Below the pieces are notes generated by a model. That model had not been told where the DNA came from. It saw only the letters and a list, made by a program, of their open reading frames with translations, and searched no databases. Below are positions 49,977 through 58,864 of a DNA stretch of 64,000 bases, in pieces. The first letter of the stretch is position 1. Each line of letters opens with the position of its first letter. The position numbers were made by a program, and so were the translations under genes. The stretch is from an uncultured Eubacteriales bacterium (GTDB lineage: Bacteria > Bacillota > Clostridia > Oscillospirales > Oscillospiraceae): contig ONEB01000008.1 of NCBI GenBank assembly GCA_900316745.1, forward strand, positions 1-64,000. Direction: 5' to 3'.

Positions 49977-50822
49977 ATGAAGAAACTGATGGATCGCATC
50001 GATCGTTTTTGCATTCTGCACCCGCGCTTCGGCATTCGGCGGCTGATGCTCTATATCGTGCTCGGAAACATCCTGATCTATGTCCTCGCGATGATGGACA
50101 CGACGGGGCTTGTGTACCAGAAGCTGTGCTTTTCCGGACAGGGCATCCTGCGCGGAGAGGTCTGGCGCATCGTGACGTATCTCTTTGTCGCGGGCGGGGG
50201 ATCGCCGATTCTGTTTCTGATCGAGATGTATTTTTACTACTGGATCGGCTCGTCGCTCGAAAACGAATGGGGCGCGGGAAAGTTCACGATCTATTACTGC
50301 ATCGGCGCACTTCTGCAGGCGGTGTTCGGCGTGCTTCTCACGCTGATCCTGAAGCAGGACATTGTCATCTCCGCGACCTATCTGAACCTCTCGATGTTCT
50401 TCGCCTTTGCCACGCTCTTCCCGGACGTGATGGTGCTGCTGTTTTTCATCATCCCGGTCAAGGTCAAGTGGCTGGCGTATCTGGACGCGGCGCTGTTTGC
50501 CTATGGGATCGTCACAACGAGCTTCCCGCTGAATCTTCTGCCGATTGTGGCGGTGCTGAACTATCTCATTTTCTGCGGCGGCTGGCTCATCGACCTCGTG
50601 CGTCCTGCGCGCGTGCGGGCCGAGCGCAGGACCGTGGAGTTTCAGACCGAGGCACGGCGCATCCGAAAGGAGCAGGATCAGCGCGGCTATCGCCACAAGT
50701 GCGAGGTCTGCGGCCGCACGGACGCGGAATATCCCACGCTGCAGTTCCGCTATTGCTCGCGCTGCGCGGGCTACCACTGCTACTGCGAAGATCATATTTC
50801 CAATCATACGCATATTCAATAA
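49977..50822 (+). CDS. Rhomboid-like membrane protein lacking catalytic residues, with C-terminal zinc finger
   Basis: 281 aa behind GGAGGAACT. Six helices show the rhomboid frame: GEVWRIVTYLFV near 60, then GSSLENEWGAGKFTIYYCIGA near 90. The position of the GxSG nucleophile reads SATYLNLSMFFAF, and the later His position reads NYLIFCGGWLI, so the Ser/His dyad is absent. The last 55 residues are cytosolic, starting QDQRGYRHKCEVCGRTDAEYP and ending YCSRCAGYHCYCEDHISNHTH, a Cys/His-rich zinc-binding unit. This makes it a pseudoprotease, comparable in principle to derlins or iRhoms. It is the first gene of a likely operon with a propeller protein and a YcxB-like protein. Confidence 0.87.
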   Translation: MKKLMDRIDRFCILHPRFGIRRLMLYIVLGNILIYVLAMMDTTGLVYQKLCFSGQGILRGEVWRIVTYLFVAGGGSPILFLIEMYFYYWIGSSLENEWGAGKFTIYYCIGALLQAVFGVLLTLILKQDIVISATYLNLSMFFAFATLFPDVMVLLFFIIPVKVKWLAYLDAALFAYGIVTTSFPLNLLPIVAVLNYLIFCGGWLIDLVRPARVRAERRTVEFQTEARRIRKEQDQRGYRHKCEVCGRTDAEYPTLQFRYCSRCAGYHCYCEDHISNHTHIQ

Positions 50823-50844
50823 CCCGGCATAGGAGATAAAGATA

Positions 50845-52731
50845 ATGAGTGAAGCATCCAGAAATCAGACGCCGCGCCGCACGTCGGCGACCAGACAAAA
50901 AAAGCGTTCCGGGATCGGCCTGTTTTTCCACAAGCTGCGCCTGCTGGGGATCGCGCTGATGTATGCGATTGCCCGCGCCGCGCAGCGTGCCGGCAGACGC
51001 AAGACCATTCTGACAACGCTGCTTGCGGCGATGTGCCTTGTTCTGCTCGTGATCGAGGTGAAGATCGTGGTCTTCAACGTGAAGACCCGCCCGGACACGC
51101 CGCAGAGCACTGCCGCCGTGCAGACGCAGGCCGACACGGCAGAGACCGCCGAGCCTGACGTGACGGAGGCGACCGCCGCCGCAACGCCGCAGCCCGTGCT
51201 GGATCTCGAGGTCAAGGCGACGGACGCGACGCAGCCGAGCAAGTTCATCCGCACGGCGGACGTCGTCGTGAACGGCACGCCGCAAAACAGCTATACCTTC
51301 GACAAGCCCATCCGCTTCGGCGACAGCTCCGAATACGCCAAGCTCGAGGGCATCATGACCTTCCGCGGCAATAACTACCGCAGCGGCGCAGCCTACGGCG
51401 TTGCCGATATCAAAGAGAAGAAGCTGAGCATTGCCTGGGAGCACAACAGCGGCGCGCTCACGGCTCCTGACGGCGATACCTGGACCGGCAGCGGCTGGAC
51501 CGGTCAGCCGCTGATCGTCACCTGGCCGAAGGCGACGCGCCAGATCATGAATATGGAAGACTGGGCGAAGCAGGCCGACACGCTCACCGAGGCCGTCTAC
51601 GCCACGATGGACGGACACGTTTACTTCTATGAGCTCGAGACCGGCAAGGCCACGCGCGAGCCGATCAATCTGGGCTTTACGTTCAAGGGCGCTGGCGCGC
51701 TCGATCCGCGCGGCTACCCGATCCTCTATGTCGGCGCGGGCATCAGCAGCGCACGCGGCGCGGGCAGAGCCTTTGCCGTGAGCCTGGTCGACGGCTCCGT
51801 TCTGTATGAGTTCGGCGCCTCCGATCCGTATTCCTACCGCTCGACCTGGACGATGTTTGACGCCTCGCCGCTGGTCTCCGCCGAGACCGACCAGCTCATC
51901 TACCCCGGCGAGAGCGGCGTGATCTATATCATCAAGCTCAACACCAAGTATGACGAGGCCGCGGGCACGCTCACGATGAACCCCGACGAGCCCGTGCGCT
52001 GGCGCTATCAGGGCGTGCGCACCGGCACGCAGTTCTGGGTCGGCGTCGAGGCGTCTCCCGTCATCTGGAACCACTATCTCTACATGGCCGACAACGGCGG
52101 CAACCTCATGTGCATGGATCTCGACACCATGCAGCTCGTGTGGGTGCAGGACACGCTGGACGACACAAACTGCACGCCTGTGCTCGAGTGCGAGGACGGC
52201 CACCCCTATATCTACATCAGCACGTCGTTCCACGCCGGCTGGCGCGCGAGCGAAAACAGCGCCTGCAACATCCCGGTCTGGAAGATCGATGCGCTGGACG
52301 GCACCATCATCTGGAGCCATGACTACTCCTGCTACACGGTGTCCGGCGTATCCGGCGGCGTGCAGGGCACGATCGCCTGCGGCAGAAACGACCTGTCCGA
52401 CATCATCTATGTCCCCGTCGCCCGCACCGGCGGGTCCGCCAACTCCGGCATCCTCGCCGCACTCGACAAGAAGACCGGCGAGACCGTCTGGGAGTTCAAG
52501 ACCCAAGTTTACAGCTGGTCGTCCCCTGTCGACGTCTATGACAGCACGGGTCACGGCTATATCATCTATCCCACCGCCGGCGGCTATGTCTATCTGCTGG
52601 ACGGCAAGACCGGCGAGAAGCTCGACGGCCTCGACGTCGGCGGCAACGTCGAAGCCTCCTGCGCCGTGTTCAACGACATGATCGTCGTCGGGCATCGTCT
52701 CCAGAAGATCTTCGGCATCAAGCTGAGCTGA
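50845..52731 (+). CDS. Membrane-anchored PQQ-type beta-propeller protein
   Basis: 628 aa behind AGGAGAT. A basic N-terminus and transmembrane helix (about 55-77) place the rest outside. An Ala/Thr/Glu-rich linker is followed from about residue 155 by propeller blades of the PQQ-like/BamB type, for example KKLSIAWEHNSGALTAP, GTQFWVGVEASPVIWNHYLYMAD, DTMQLVWVQDTLDD, and DKKTGETVWEFKTQVYSWSSPV. There are no residues pointing to an actual quinone cofactor or dehydrogenase, so a binding or scaffold function is more likely. It lies 22 bp after the rhomboid-like gene and 14 bp before the YcxB-like gene. Confidence 0.88.
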   Translation: MSEASRNQTPRRTSATRQKKRSGIGLFFHKLRLLGIALMYAIARAAQRAGRRKTILTTLLAAMCLVLLVIEVKIVVFNVKTRPDTPQSTAAVQTQADTAETAEPDVTEATAAATPQPVLDLEVKATDATQPSKFIRTADVVVNGTPQNSYTFDKPIRFGDSSEYAKLEGIMTFRGNNYRSGAAYGVADIKEKKLSIAWEHNSGALTAPDGDTWTGSGWTGQPLIVTWPKATRQIMNMEDWAKQADTLTEAVYATMDGHVYFYELETGKATREPINLGFTFKGAGALDPRGYPILYVGAGISSARGAGRAFAVSLVDGSVLYEFGASDPYSYRSTWTMFDASPLVSAETDQLIYPGESGVIYIIKLNTKYDEAAGTLTMNPDEPVRWRYQGVRTGTQFWVGVEASPVIWNHYLYMADNGGNLMCMDLDTMQLVWVQDTLDDTNCTPVLECEDGHPYIYISTSFHAGWRASENSACNIPVWKIDALDGTIIWSHDYSCYTVSGVSGGVQGTIACGRNDLSDIIYVPVARTGGSANSGILAALDKKTGETVWEFKTQVYSWSSPVDVYDSTGHGYIIYPTAGGYVYLLDGKTGEKLDGLDVGGNVEASCAVFNDMIVVGHRLQKIFGIKLS

Positions 52732-52745
52732 AAAAGGAGCGTCTG

Positions 52746-53237
52746 ATGGAAATCTTGTTTGAAAACCGCTTTGTGCGGACAAAAGAGATCCTGCAGGAGT
52801 TCTACCGCTACGCGTATTTCAAAAACCCGACGATTCTGATCGCGGACATTGCGCTGCTGGCGCTGCTCGCGGTGAGCCTGCTTCTCTGGGGCACGCATCT
52901 GCCGCTCGCGGTTGTGATCGTGGTGCCGGTCGTCGCCGCGGCGCAGTACTGGACGTATACACGCGCGGTGAACGCGGTGATGAAGCGGGACGACGAGCTG
53001 ACCGCCGGCGGCAAGCTGGAGGTGACCGCGGCCGCGACGGAGGAGAAGCTCGTGAATACGGATTCCACCGGCGCGTCAATGGAGCTTCCCTATGACAAGG
53101 TGAAAAAGATCGCGCAGACGAAAAGTCTCATCCTCCTGCGCTCACAGGCAAACTTCTGGTACATCCTCCCGAAGAACACGTTTACGAAAGGCACGGCGGA
53201 GGAATTCCTCGCGTTTTTGAAATCGAAAGGGCTCTGA
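52746..53237 (+). CDS. YcxB-like membrane protein
   Basis: 163 aa behind AAAAAGGAG. The pattern is a short N-terminal segment, two adjacent transmembrane helices (about 29-68), and a C-terminal beta-rich cytosolic domain with NTDSTGASMELPYDKVKKIAQTK, then LLRSQANFWYILPKNTF. The ending, aromatic plus ILPKxxF, is characteristic of the YcxB-like domain. The function of this family is unknown. Last gene of the three-gene plus-strand unit, followed by a strong terminator. Confidence 0.88.
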   Translation: MEILFENRFVRTKEILQEFYRYAYFKNPTILIADIALLALLAVSLLLWGTHLPLAVVIVVPVVAAAQYWTYTRAVNAVMKRDDELTAGGKLEVTAAATEEKLVNTDSTGASMELPYDKVKKIAQTKSLILLRSQANFWYILPKNTFTKGTAEEFLAFLKSKGL

Positions 53238-53246
53238 AGAGCAGCA

Positions 53247-53290
53247 AACACCCCCGAGATGTTGCAGTCTCGGGGGTGCATTGTTTTATT
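53247..53290. terminator. Bidirectional terminator
   Basis: ACACCCCCGAGA pairs with TCTCGGGGGTG around TGTTGCAG, and TTGTTTTATT follows. The VanZ-like gene ends at 53286 on the opposite strand. Confidence 0.82.
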
Positions 53291-53690
53291 CTTTTTTCCA
53301 AATCGCGAGCCGCAGTACAAGCTGCGCGAGACCAAAGCCCGCGAGATCGAGCCAGACGTCCGCGATCTGTCCGCTGCGTCCGGGGGAGAAGAGCTGGATC
53401 GTCTCGTCGAAAAACGCCGCGAGAAAGCCCGCGAACACGGCCTCGATCACGGCGGTGCGCCCGCGCTGCGGAAACGCGCCGAACACAAGTCCGCCGAGGA
53501 CGGCGTACTCCGTAAAGTGCGCAGCCTTGCGCACGAGCCGGTCCGTGACCCACGGGAGCATCTGGCTCAGCACGGCGACGATGCCGCCGCTCTCGGCCTT
53601 GCTCTCCGAGGCGGGCATCATGGAGTGCCCCCAGATGACGGCGAGCCAGAGGATCGTCAGAACAAGGAATACGCGCCGGCGCGTCTTCAT
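53286..53690 (-). CDS. VanZ-like membrane protein
   Basis: 134 aa from ATG 53690, which overlaps the tdk stop and has AGGAG 5 bases upstream. Four helices are present. VanZ-family marks are WLAVIWGHSMMPASESKAES near 15-35, DRLVRKAAHFTEYAVLGGLV near 57-76, and FFDETIQLFSPGRSGQIADVWLDLAG near 100-125. VanZ gives low-level teicoplanin resistance in enterococci, but most chromosomal family members have unknown roles, so no resistance is implied. Translationally coupled to thymidine kinase. Confidence 0.9.
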   Translation of the reverse strand: MKTRRRVFLVLTILWLAVIWGHSMMPASESKAESGGIVAVLSQMLPWVTDRLVRKAAHFTEYAVLGGLVFGAFPQRGRTAVIEAVFAGFLAAFFDETIQLFSPGRSGQIADVWLDLAGFGLAQLVLRLAIWKKE

Positions 53691-54268
53691 GCCTGCTCCT
53701 GTGCGCGGATCTTGTTCTTCCAGCACTTGTGGCACATGGCGACATAGCTGTCGTTGCCGCCGAGCAGGATCTGCCCGCCCTCGGTGATGACCTTTCCGTT
53801 TTCGTCGATGCGCGCGTTCACGGTCGCCTTGCGGCCGCAGGCGCAGACGGTCTTGATCTCGGTGAGAGAATCCGCAAGCTCCATCAGACGCATCGCGCCG
53901 GGGAAAAAGTGCGTCAGAAAGTCCGTGCGCAGACCGAAGCACAGCACGGGCAGATCCTCGTCGTCCACAATCGTGCGGAGCTGGTCGATCTGCTCGGGCG
54001 TGAAGAACTGCGCCTCGTCGGCGATGATCACGTCCACATCCGGAATGCCTGCAAACGTTTCGAGAATGTTCTCCTCGGGCGTGATGACCTGCGCCTCGCG
54101 CTGCAGGCCGATGCGCGAGCGGATGATGTTTTTGCCGTCCCGGTCGTCGATCGAGGGCTTGATGAGCCAGACCTTCATGCCGAGCTCTTCATAGTTGAAC
54201 TGCGTAATGAGCGCCTGCGCGGACTTGGATGAGCCCATCGCGCCGTATTTGAAATAGAGTTTTGCCAT
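53687..54268 (-). CDS. tdk: Thymidine kinase
   Basis: 193 aa, type II thymidine kinase. P-loop GAMGSSKSAQAL lies at 9-20, Walker B-like DVIIADEAQFF near 80 carries the catalytic Glu, and a lasso region with a zinc site uses CACGRKATVNAR and CHKCWKN. It phosphorylates thymidine with ATP in the salvage pathway. It stands between uridine kinase upstream and the VanZ-like gene downstream with minimal spacing, forming a pyrimidine salvage unit. This fits the nucleoside transporter encoded elsewhere in the window. Confidence 0.96.
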   Translation of the reverse strand: MAKLYFKYGAMGSSKSAQALITQFNYEELGMKVWLIKPSIDDRDGKNIIRSRIGLQREAQVITPEENILETFAGIPDVDVIIADEAQFFTPEQIDQLRTIVDDEDLPVLCFGLRTDFLTHFFPGAMRLMELADSLTEIKTVCACGRKATVNARIDENGKVITEGGQILLGGNDSYVAMCHKCWKNKIRAQEQA

Positions 54269-54280
54269 GTGAACTGCTCC

Positions 54281-54910
54281 TTAGATGTTGACGTTTCTTC
54301 CCTCGATATGCGCGCGGATGCGCTCCATGACGAAATCCGTCGCCACGCGGTTGTGCCCGCCGGTGGGGATGATGATGTCAGCGTTGCGCTTCGAGGGCTC
54401 CACGAACATCTCGTGCATGGGCTTGACGGTGGCGAGATACTGCGTCACGATGCTCTCCAGATCGCGCCCGCGGTCACGCGTGTCGCGCACGATGCGGCGC
54501 AGGATGCGCACGTCCGCGTCCGTGTCCACGAAAATCTTCACGTCCATGCGCTTGCAGAGCTCGGGCTCCGCGAAGATGAGGATGCCCTCCACGACGAGGA
54601 CCTTCGCGGGGCGTACGGTGATGGTCTTGTCCGAACGGTTGTGTACGGTGTAGTCATAGACCGGGCACTGGATCGCCTCGCCCCGGCGGAGCGCCTCAAG
54701 ATGCTGCACGAGCAGATCCGTGTCAAAGGCGTTGGGGTGGTCATAGTTGAGCTTCGTGCGCTCGGCATAGCTCAGCTCGTCGTGCCGCTTGTAGTAGTTG
54801 TCGTGATACAGCACGCTCACGTCGCCGCCGAACTCTTTCATAATGCGCTTGGTGATGGTGGTCTTGCCGCTGCCGGTGCCGCCGGCAATGCCGATGGTGA
54901 TGATATCCAT
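54281..54910 (-). CDS. udk: Uridine/cytidine kinase
   Basis: 209 aa, standard Udk length. P-loop GIAGGTGSGKTTITKRI is at the start, YHDNYYKRHDEL near 36 has the catalytic Asp, and VEGILIF and RRIVRDTRDRGRDLESIVTQY are further family marks. GGHNRVATDFV lies near the end. It phosphorylates uridine or cytidine to UMP or CMP using ATP or GTP. First gene of the udk-tdk-VanZ unit. Confidence 0.97.
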   Translation of the reverse strand: MDIITIGIAGGTGSGKTTITKRIMKEFGGDVSVLYHDNYYKRHDELSYAERTKLNYDHPNAFDTDLLVQHLEALRRGEAIQCPVYDYTVHNRSDKTITVRPAKVLVVEGILIFAEPELCKRMDVKIFVDTDADVRILRRIVRDTRDRGRDLESIVTQYLATVKPMHEMFVEPSKRNADIIIPTGGHNRVATDFVMERIRAHIEGRNVNI

Positions 54911-54978
54911 AAAACAAGAACCCCTTTTCTTTTGTTATCACGCTTATGATACCATAAATGCCCCTGCCATGCAAACCT

Positions 54979-55028
54979 AAAAGCAGGGCGTGCTGCTTCT
55001 TTTACAGCACGCCCTGCGGCTTTTTTTG
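54979..55028. terminator. Bidirectional terminator
   Basis: GCAGGGCGTGCTG (54983-54995) pairs with CAGCACGCCCTGC (55005-55017). T-runs are present on both strands (GGCTTTTTTT on plus, TTTTAGGTTT on minus). It ends the MMPL operon on the minus strand. Confidence 0.88.
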
Positions 55029-56615
55029 TTATCCGATCGCCTGCACCTTGTATACGAAGGCGACGGAGCTTTCGGTGTTCTCGGTGCGCTGGGTGAAGAT
55101 GTCGTATTCCTCCCCGAACGTGAGCCATTCGCGCATGCGCCCGGCGAGATTCTGCTGCTGCGCCTGCGTGAGCCCGTCGAGCGCGGAATATTTCGACGCC
55201 ACGCCGAGGATTGTTTGCAGCCCGTTTGTGATGTTGGAGTCCTGCAGCACGGCGAGATCGTCAAACACCTCGCGGTTGGCCTCCAGCACCTGAATCACGC
55301 CGCGCAGCTGAGAGATGATCTCCGGCAGACGCTCGATGGAGCTTTGCAGCGCGGGATCGGCCAGATCCGCTTTCAGCGCGTCGATCGTCGGCATCAGCGC
55401 GAGCGCGTCCTCCGTCACGGTCACGAGATCGCGCGCCTCCTCGTCGATCAGGGAGATGAGATCGATGAGCTGCTGGAACAGGTTGCAGTCGATCAGCGCC
55501 TGCAGACGCTCGACGTCGATGGCCTCCATGTCGGCGAGGAGCTTTTCCATCGCGGCGAGGTTTTCGTAGGTCACATAGCCGGAGAGCGTTTCGAGCAGAG
55601 CCTTGTTCTCGTCATACAAAAGCGCCGCCTGTGTCACCGCGCCCATGAGGTTCTGCACCTTATCCATGTCGCCGTAGAGCATCTGCACGAGCTCCTGCAT
55701 GCGCATGCCCGAAAAGGCGTTCATCACGGTCTCCAGATCGGAGAAGATCTGCTTCACGCCGTCGAGCCCCTCGGAGAGGTCGCCGCTCGTGAAAGCGTCC
55801 ACGGAGGAAAACGGCACCGCCGCAATCATCATGTTTCCCATGGCGAAGTTTTTGACGTCTGCCGAGATCGTGAAGCTGCCCGCGCCCATCTGCTCGCCCA
55901 GAAGCGGCAGACCGAGCGCCGAGATGCCGAGACTTTCCTCCATGCCCGGCACGCCCATCATCAGTACGATCCGGTGCGCGCCGTCGCCCAGCACCGCGCC
56001 GTTCGAGACTTCGACGTTCTCGAAGCCCTCCTCCGGCAGGAGCATCCCGCCGACGAGCAGCATCGGGCAGGTGAGATCATAGCTGACGCCGTTCACGGTC
56101 ACGGGCTTTACAAGCGTGTTTTCCGCCTCCACGCGGATCGTGAGCCTGCCGCTCTTGCCAGCGAGTTGGTCCGGCGCAATGGGGACGCCGTTGATCATGT
56201 AGTCGATGTCAAACTGCATCGGCGGCGTGCTGTCGGATCTGCCGCTGTAATAGAGATCCGTGCCGTCCATCTGCCAGAAGAGACGGCCATTGGAGCGCTC
56301 GGGTGTCTCGCCCGTTTTTACGTCGGTAATATCGCTCAAGTCGCTCGCGTCCTCGATGCGGACCTGCGGCAGCTCTGTGTGCAGGTGGTCGGAGACGTTC
56401 ACCTGCTGCACCGCGCCGTCGGCGGCGAGATTCACATAGACGGTCTCGTGCTTCGTCACCGCGCAGTCGGAGGTCGTGGTGCTCTCCACCACGCGCGAAT
56501 CATGCACATAGACCTCCTGCGCCTGCACCAGAACGGTCGCGGGACTGATGCTTACGAGCACCAGCGCCGCCATGAGCGCGACGGCCAGGATGCGGTTTCG
56601 GATTGTTTCAGGCAT
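55029..56615 (-). CDS. Secreted partner protein of the MMPL exporter, unknown function
   Basis: 528 aa from ATG 56615 (AAAGGAGG 9 bases upstream), overlapping the MMPL stop by 8 bases. A signal peptide (about 8-32) is followed by a beta-rich half (about 35-270, with HETVYVNLAADGAVQQVNVSD and GVPGMEESLGISALGLPLLG). The second half (about 280-500) is helical, rich in Leu/Glu/Asp, reads like a long coiled coil, and ends in a short beta segment. No C-terminal anchor is present. The mix of a beta domain and a long helical region beside an MMPL gene resembles YhgE/Pip-like partners, but I cannot assign it. Coupling implies joint function in export or envelope building. Confidence 0.78.
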   Translation of the reverse strand: MPETIRNRILAVALMAALVLVSISPATVLVQAQEVYVHDSRVVESTTTSDCAVTKHETVYVNLAADGAVQQVNVSDHLHTELPQVRIEDASDLSDITDVKTGETPERSNGRLFWQMDGTDLYYSGRSDSTPPMQFDIDYMINGVPIAPDQLAGKSGRLTIRVEAENTLVKPVTVNGVSYDLTCPMLLVGGMLLPEEGFENVEVSNGAVLGDGAHRIVLMMGVPGMEESLGISALGLPLLGEQMGAGSFTISADVKNFAMGNMMIAAVPFSSVDAFTSGDLSEGLDGVKQIFSDLETVMNAFSGMRMQELVQMLYGDMDKVQNLMGAVTQAALLYDENKALLETLSGYVTYENLAAMEKLLADMEAIDVERLQALIDCNLFQQLIDLISLIDEEARDLVTVTEDALALMPTIDALKADLADPALQSSIERLPEIISQLRGVIQVLEANREVFDDLAVLQDSNITNGLQTILGVASKYSALDGLTQAQQQNLAGRMREWLTFGEEYDIFTQRTENTESSVAFVYKVQAIG

Positions 56616-58701
56616 TCGTCGCGACCTCCTTTCGCGCCCGCCAGTGTTTTGTGGTCTTGGATATGATGCCCTCGCTGAGACAAAGCAGCGGGGCGAGGAA
56701 GATGAGGATGACGATCTCGCTGATGATCGCGCCGCGGGCAAGCAGCGCGCACATGCCCTGCACGATGTGGATATCGCACACGAGCCAGACGCCGAACGTC
56801 GCGGCGAAGAACACCGCCGCGCTCTGAAATACGCTCTTCATCGTCGTGGCGGCGGCAACGCTGATTGCCTCCAGCTTGGTCGGGCGGAGCGAGAGCTCCT
56901 CCTGAAAGCGCGTCGTGAGCAGGATCGCGTAGTCCACCGTCGCGCCGAGCTGCACGCAGTTGACGACCGTGGGATCGACGAACGAAGCCACTCTGCCGAG
57001 CAGTGCCGAGATGCCGAGGTTCAGCCAGATCGCAAGCTCGATGGAGAGAACCAGGATCACCGGCAGGGAGATGGACTTGAACACGATCGCAATGAGAAGA
57101 AAGATCGCCGCGATGCTCGTCACCGCCGTCACGGCAAAATCGATGTCGGTGGTGTCGATGAGTCCCTGCGTCACCGCGCCCTCGCCCGTGATGAGGGCGT
57201 CGGGATCGACTCTGGAGACGATCACCTCCATCTCATGGAGCTGCTCTGTCATCTCCGGCGTCGCGGGGCTGAATTCGGAATTGACCATCATCAGCTGCTT
57301 ACCGTCCTGCTTGCACAGGGCGAGGATCTCGTCCGGCAGAATGTTCCCCGGAATCGCAGGGCCGACCACCTGGTTATACGCCAGCACGAGCGACACGCCT
57401 TTGAGCCTGGAGATGTCCCGCTCCATGTCCATGATGTCCTGCGCGGGCAGGGAGTCGTCAAAGATCACAAACTGCGTGCTCGCCATGTTGAAGTCTTCTT
57501 TCATCCGGTGCAGTCCCTCGATGCTGGGCAGATTGTCCGGCAGCGCGCGGTCCATGGCGTAGTATTTGTCGAGCCCCCGCTGCGTCAGATACGCCGGGAC
57601 GAGCAGCGCGAGAAACAGGAGCGCCATCGCCCGGCGATGACGGGTCACAAACCGGCTCACGCCGGTAAAGTTCGGGATCAGGCTCCGGTGGCGGTAGCGG
57701 TGCAGGAGATCGTCTGTCAAAAGCAGAATCGCCGGCAGCACGAAGATGACCGTCAGCACGCCGAACACAACGCCCTTTGCCATCACAAAGCCGATATCAA
57801 AGCCGAGCTTCAGGCGCATAAAGCACAGCGCCGCGAAGCCGAACACCGTCGTGAGCGAGCTGCCCGTGAGCGCGGTAAAGCTTTTCACGACCGCCGACGC
57901 CATTGCCTCCTCGCGGGAGGCGCGGTGCGGAAGCTCCTCGTGATAGCGGTCGATGAGGAAGATGGAATAGTCCATCGTCACGCCGAGCTGCAGCACTGCC
58001 GCGATGCACTGCGTGATAAAGGAGATCGAGCCCATGAAGAAGTTCGTGCCCATGTTGTAGAGCACCGCGATGCCCAGGGCCGCCAGAATCACGAGCGGCT
58101 GGATCCAGCTTTCCATCGTGAGCGCCATGACGAAAAGCGCCAGCGCCACCGCGATCGTGATGTAGATCGGCGCCTGATTGTCGGCAAGGGACTTTGTGTC
58201 CTCCACGATGGCGGACAGCCCACTCACGAATTCGTTCTCGCGCAGCAGAGCCTTGATGTCGTGCACGGCTTCCATCAGCTCGTCCGCCGTCGCCTCGGGG
58301 TCATACTGCACGAGCATCATCGTGTCCGTGCCGTCGGCGCTGTAAAAGATATCCCGGATCATGTCGGGCAGAATGTCCGCCGGGATGGAGATGTCCGCAA
58401 TGGAGTCGAGCCAGATCACGGACTTGACGCCGTGCACCTCGGCGACGCGCGCCTTTAAGTCGGCTGCGTCCCGCGGCGCGCCGTCCTCCAGAATGACGAC
58501 GGAGATGCCCGCCGTGTGGAACGTCTCGTCCAGCACGCGCTCGCCCTGCACCGAGGGCAGATCGTCCGGGAGATAGGAGAGAATGTCATAGTTCACGCGC
58601 GTCAGAAGAAAGCCGATCCCCGCCGGGATCAGAAGCAGCAGCGCGATGAGCAGCACCGTCTTCGGGTGCTTTGCTTCCCAAAGTGCGATTTTCCGCATCA
58701 T
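56608..58701 (-). CDS. MMPL/RND-family transporter
   Basis: 697 aa from ATG 58701 (GAGAGGAGG 8 bases upstream; ATG 58698 is an alternative). It has two repeats, each with one helix, a periplasmic-type loop of about 150 aa, and five helices. The MMPL signature appears twice in helix 4: QLGVTMDYSIFLIDRYHEE near 265 and QLGATVDYAILLTTRFQEE near 605, with the proton-relay Asp-Tyr pair. Gram-positive MMPL proteins export lipids or hydrophobic compounds. It is the first gene of a two-gene operon behind a large palindromic promoter region, which suggests control by a TetR-type repressor encoded elsewhere. Confidence 0.94.
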   Translation of the reverse strand: MMRKIALWEAKHPKTVLLIALLLLIPAGIGFLLTRVNYDILSYLPDDLPSVQGERVLDETFHTAGISVVILEDGAPRDAADLKARVAEVHGVKSVIWLDSIADISIPADILPDMIRDIFYSADGTDTMMLVQYDPEATADELMEAVHDIKALLRENEFVSGLSAIVEDTKSLADNQAPIYITIAVALALFVMALTMESWIQPLVILAALGIAVLYNMGTNFFMGSISFITQCIAAVLQLGVTMDYSIFLIDRYHEELPHRASREEAMASAVVKSFTALTGSSLTTVFGFAALCFMRLKLGFDIGFVMAKGVVFGVLTVIFVLPAILLLTDDLLHRYRHRSLIPNFTGVSRFVTRHRRAMALLFLALLVPAYLTQRGLDKYYAMDRALPDNLPSIEGLHRMKEDFNMASTQFVIFDDSLPAQDIMDMERDISRLKGVSLVLAYNQVVGPAIPGNILPDEILALCKQDGKQLMMVNSEFSPATPEMTEQLHEMEVIVSRVDPDALITGEGAVTQGLIDTTDIDFAVTAVTSIAAIFLLIAIVFKSISLPVILVLSIELAIWLNLGISALLGRVASFVDPTVVNCVQLGATVDYAILLTTRFQEELSLRPTKLEAISVAAATTMKSVFQSAAVFFAATFGVWLVCDIHIVQGMCALLARGAIISEIVILIFLAPLLCLSEGIISKTTKHWRARKEVATNA

Positions 58702-58752
58702 CCGCCGCGCCTCCTCTCTCCTGATCGCAGAATTACCGCCAAACGGACAAAG

Positions 58753-58813
58753 TCCGCCAGAACGGTGAACATATTGTAACATATATTTTTAATATGTCAA
58801 CCATTCTGGCGGA
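58753..58813 (-). promoter_or_regulatory. Promoter of the MMPL operon inside a 23-bp-arm inverted repeat
   Basis: Arms 58753-58775 and 58791-58813 match at 20 of 23 positions (TCCGCCAGAA at the outer ends). The minus-strand promoter lies between and inside them: TTGACA (58800-58795), 16 bases, TACAAT (58778-58773). A dimeric repressor pair binding here would cover both hexamers, as TetR-family regulators of efflux operons do; the regulator is not in the window. Confidence 0.82.
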
Positions 58814-58864
58814 ATTTGTTGTTATGTTGTAACTATTTGGCGAAGCAGGTTTCGTTTTCCTGCG

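Noticed and set aside
50845-52731. PQQ-dependent dehydrogenase
   Set aside because: Only propeller repeats are seen; no cofactor or catalytic residues could be found, so an enzyme call is unsupported.
53286-53690. Teicoplanin resistance gene vanZ
   Set aside because: Only family-level similarity is visible and no van cluster is present; the gene is coupled to tdk.
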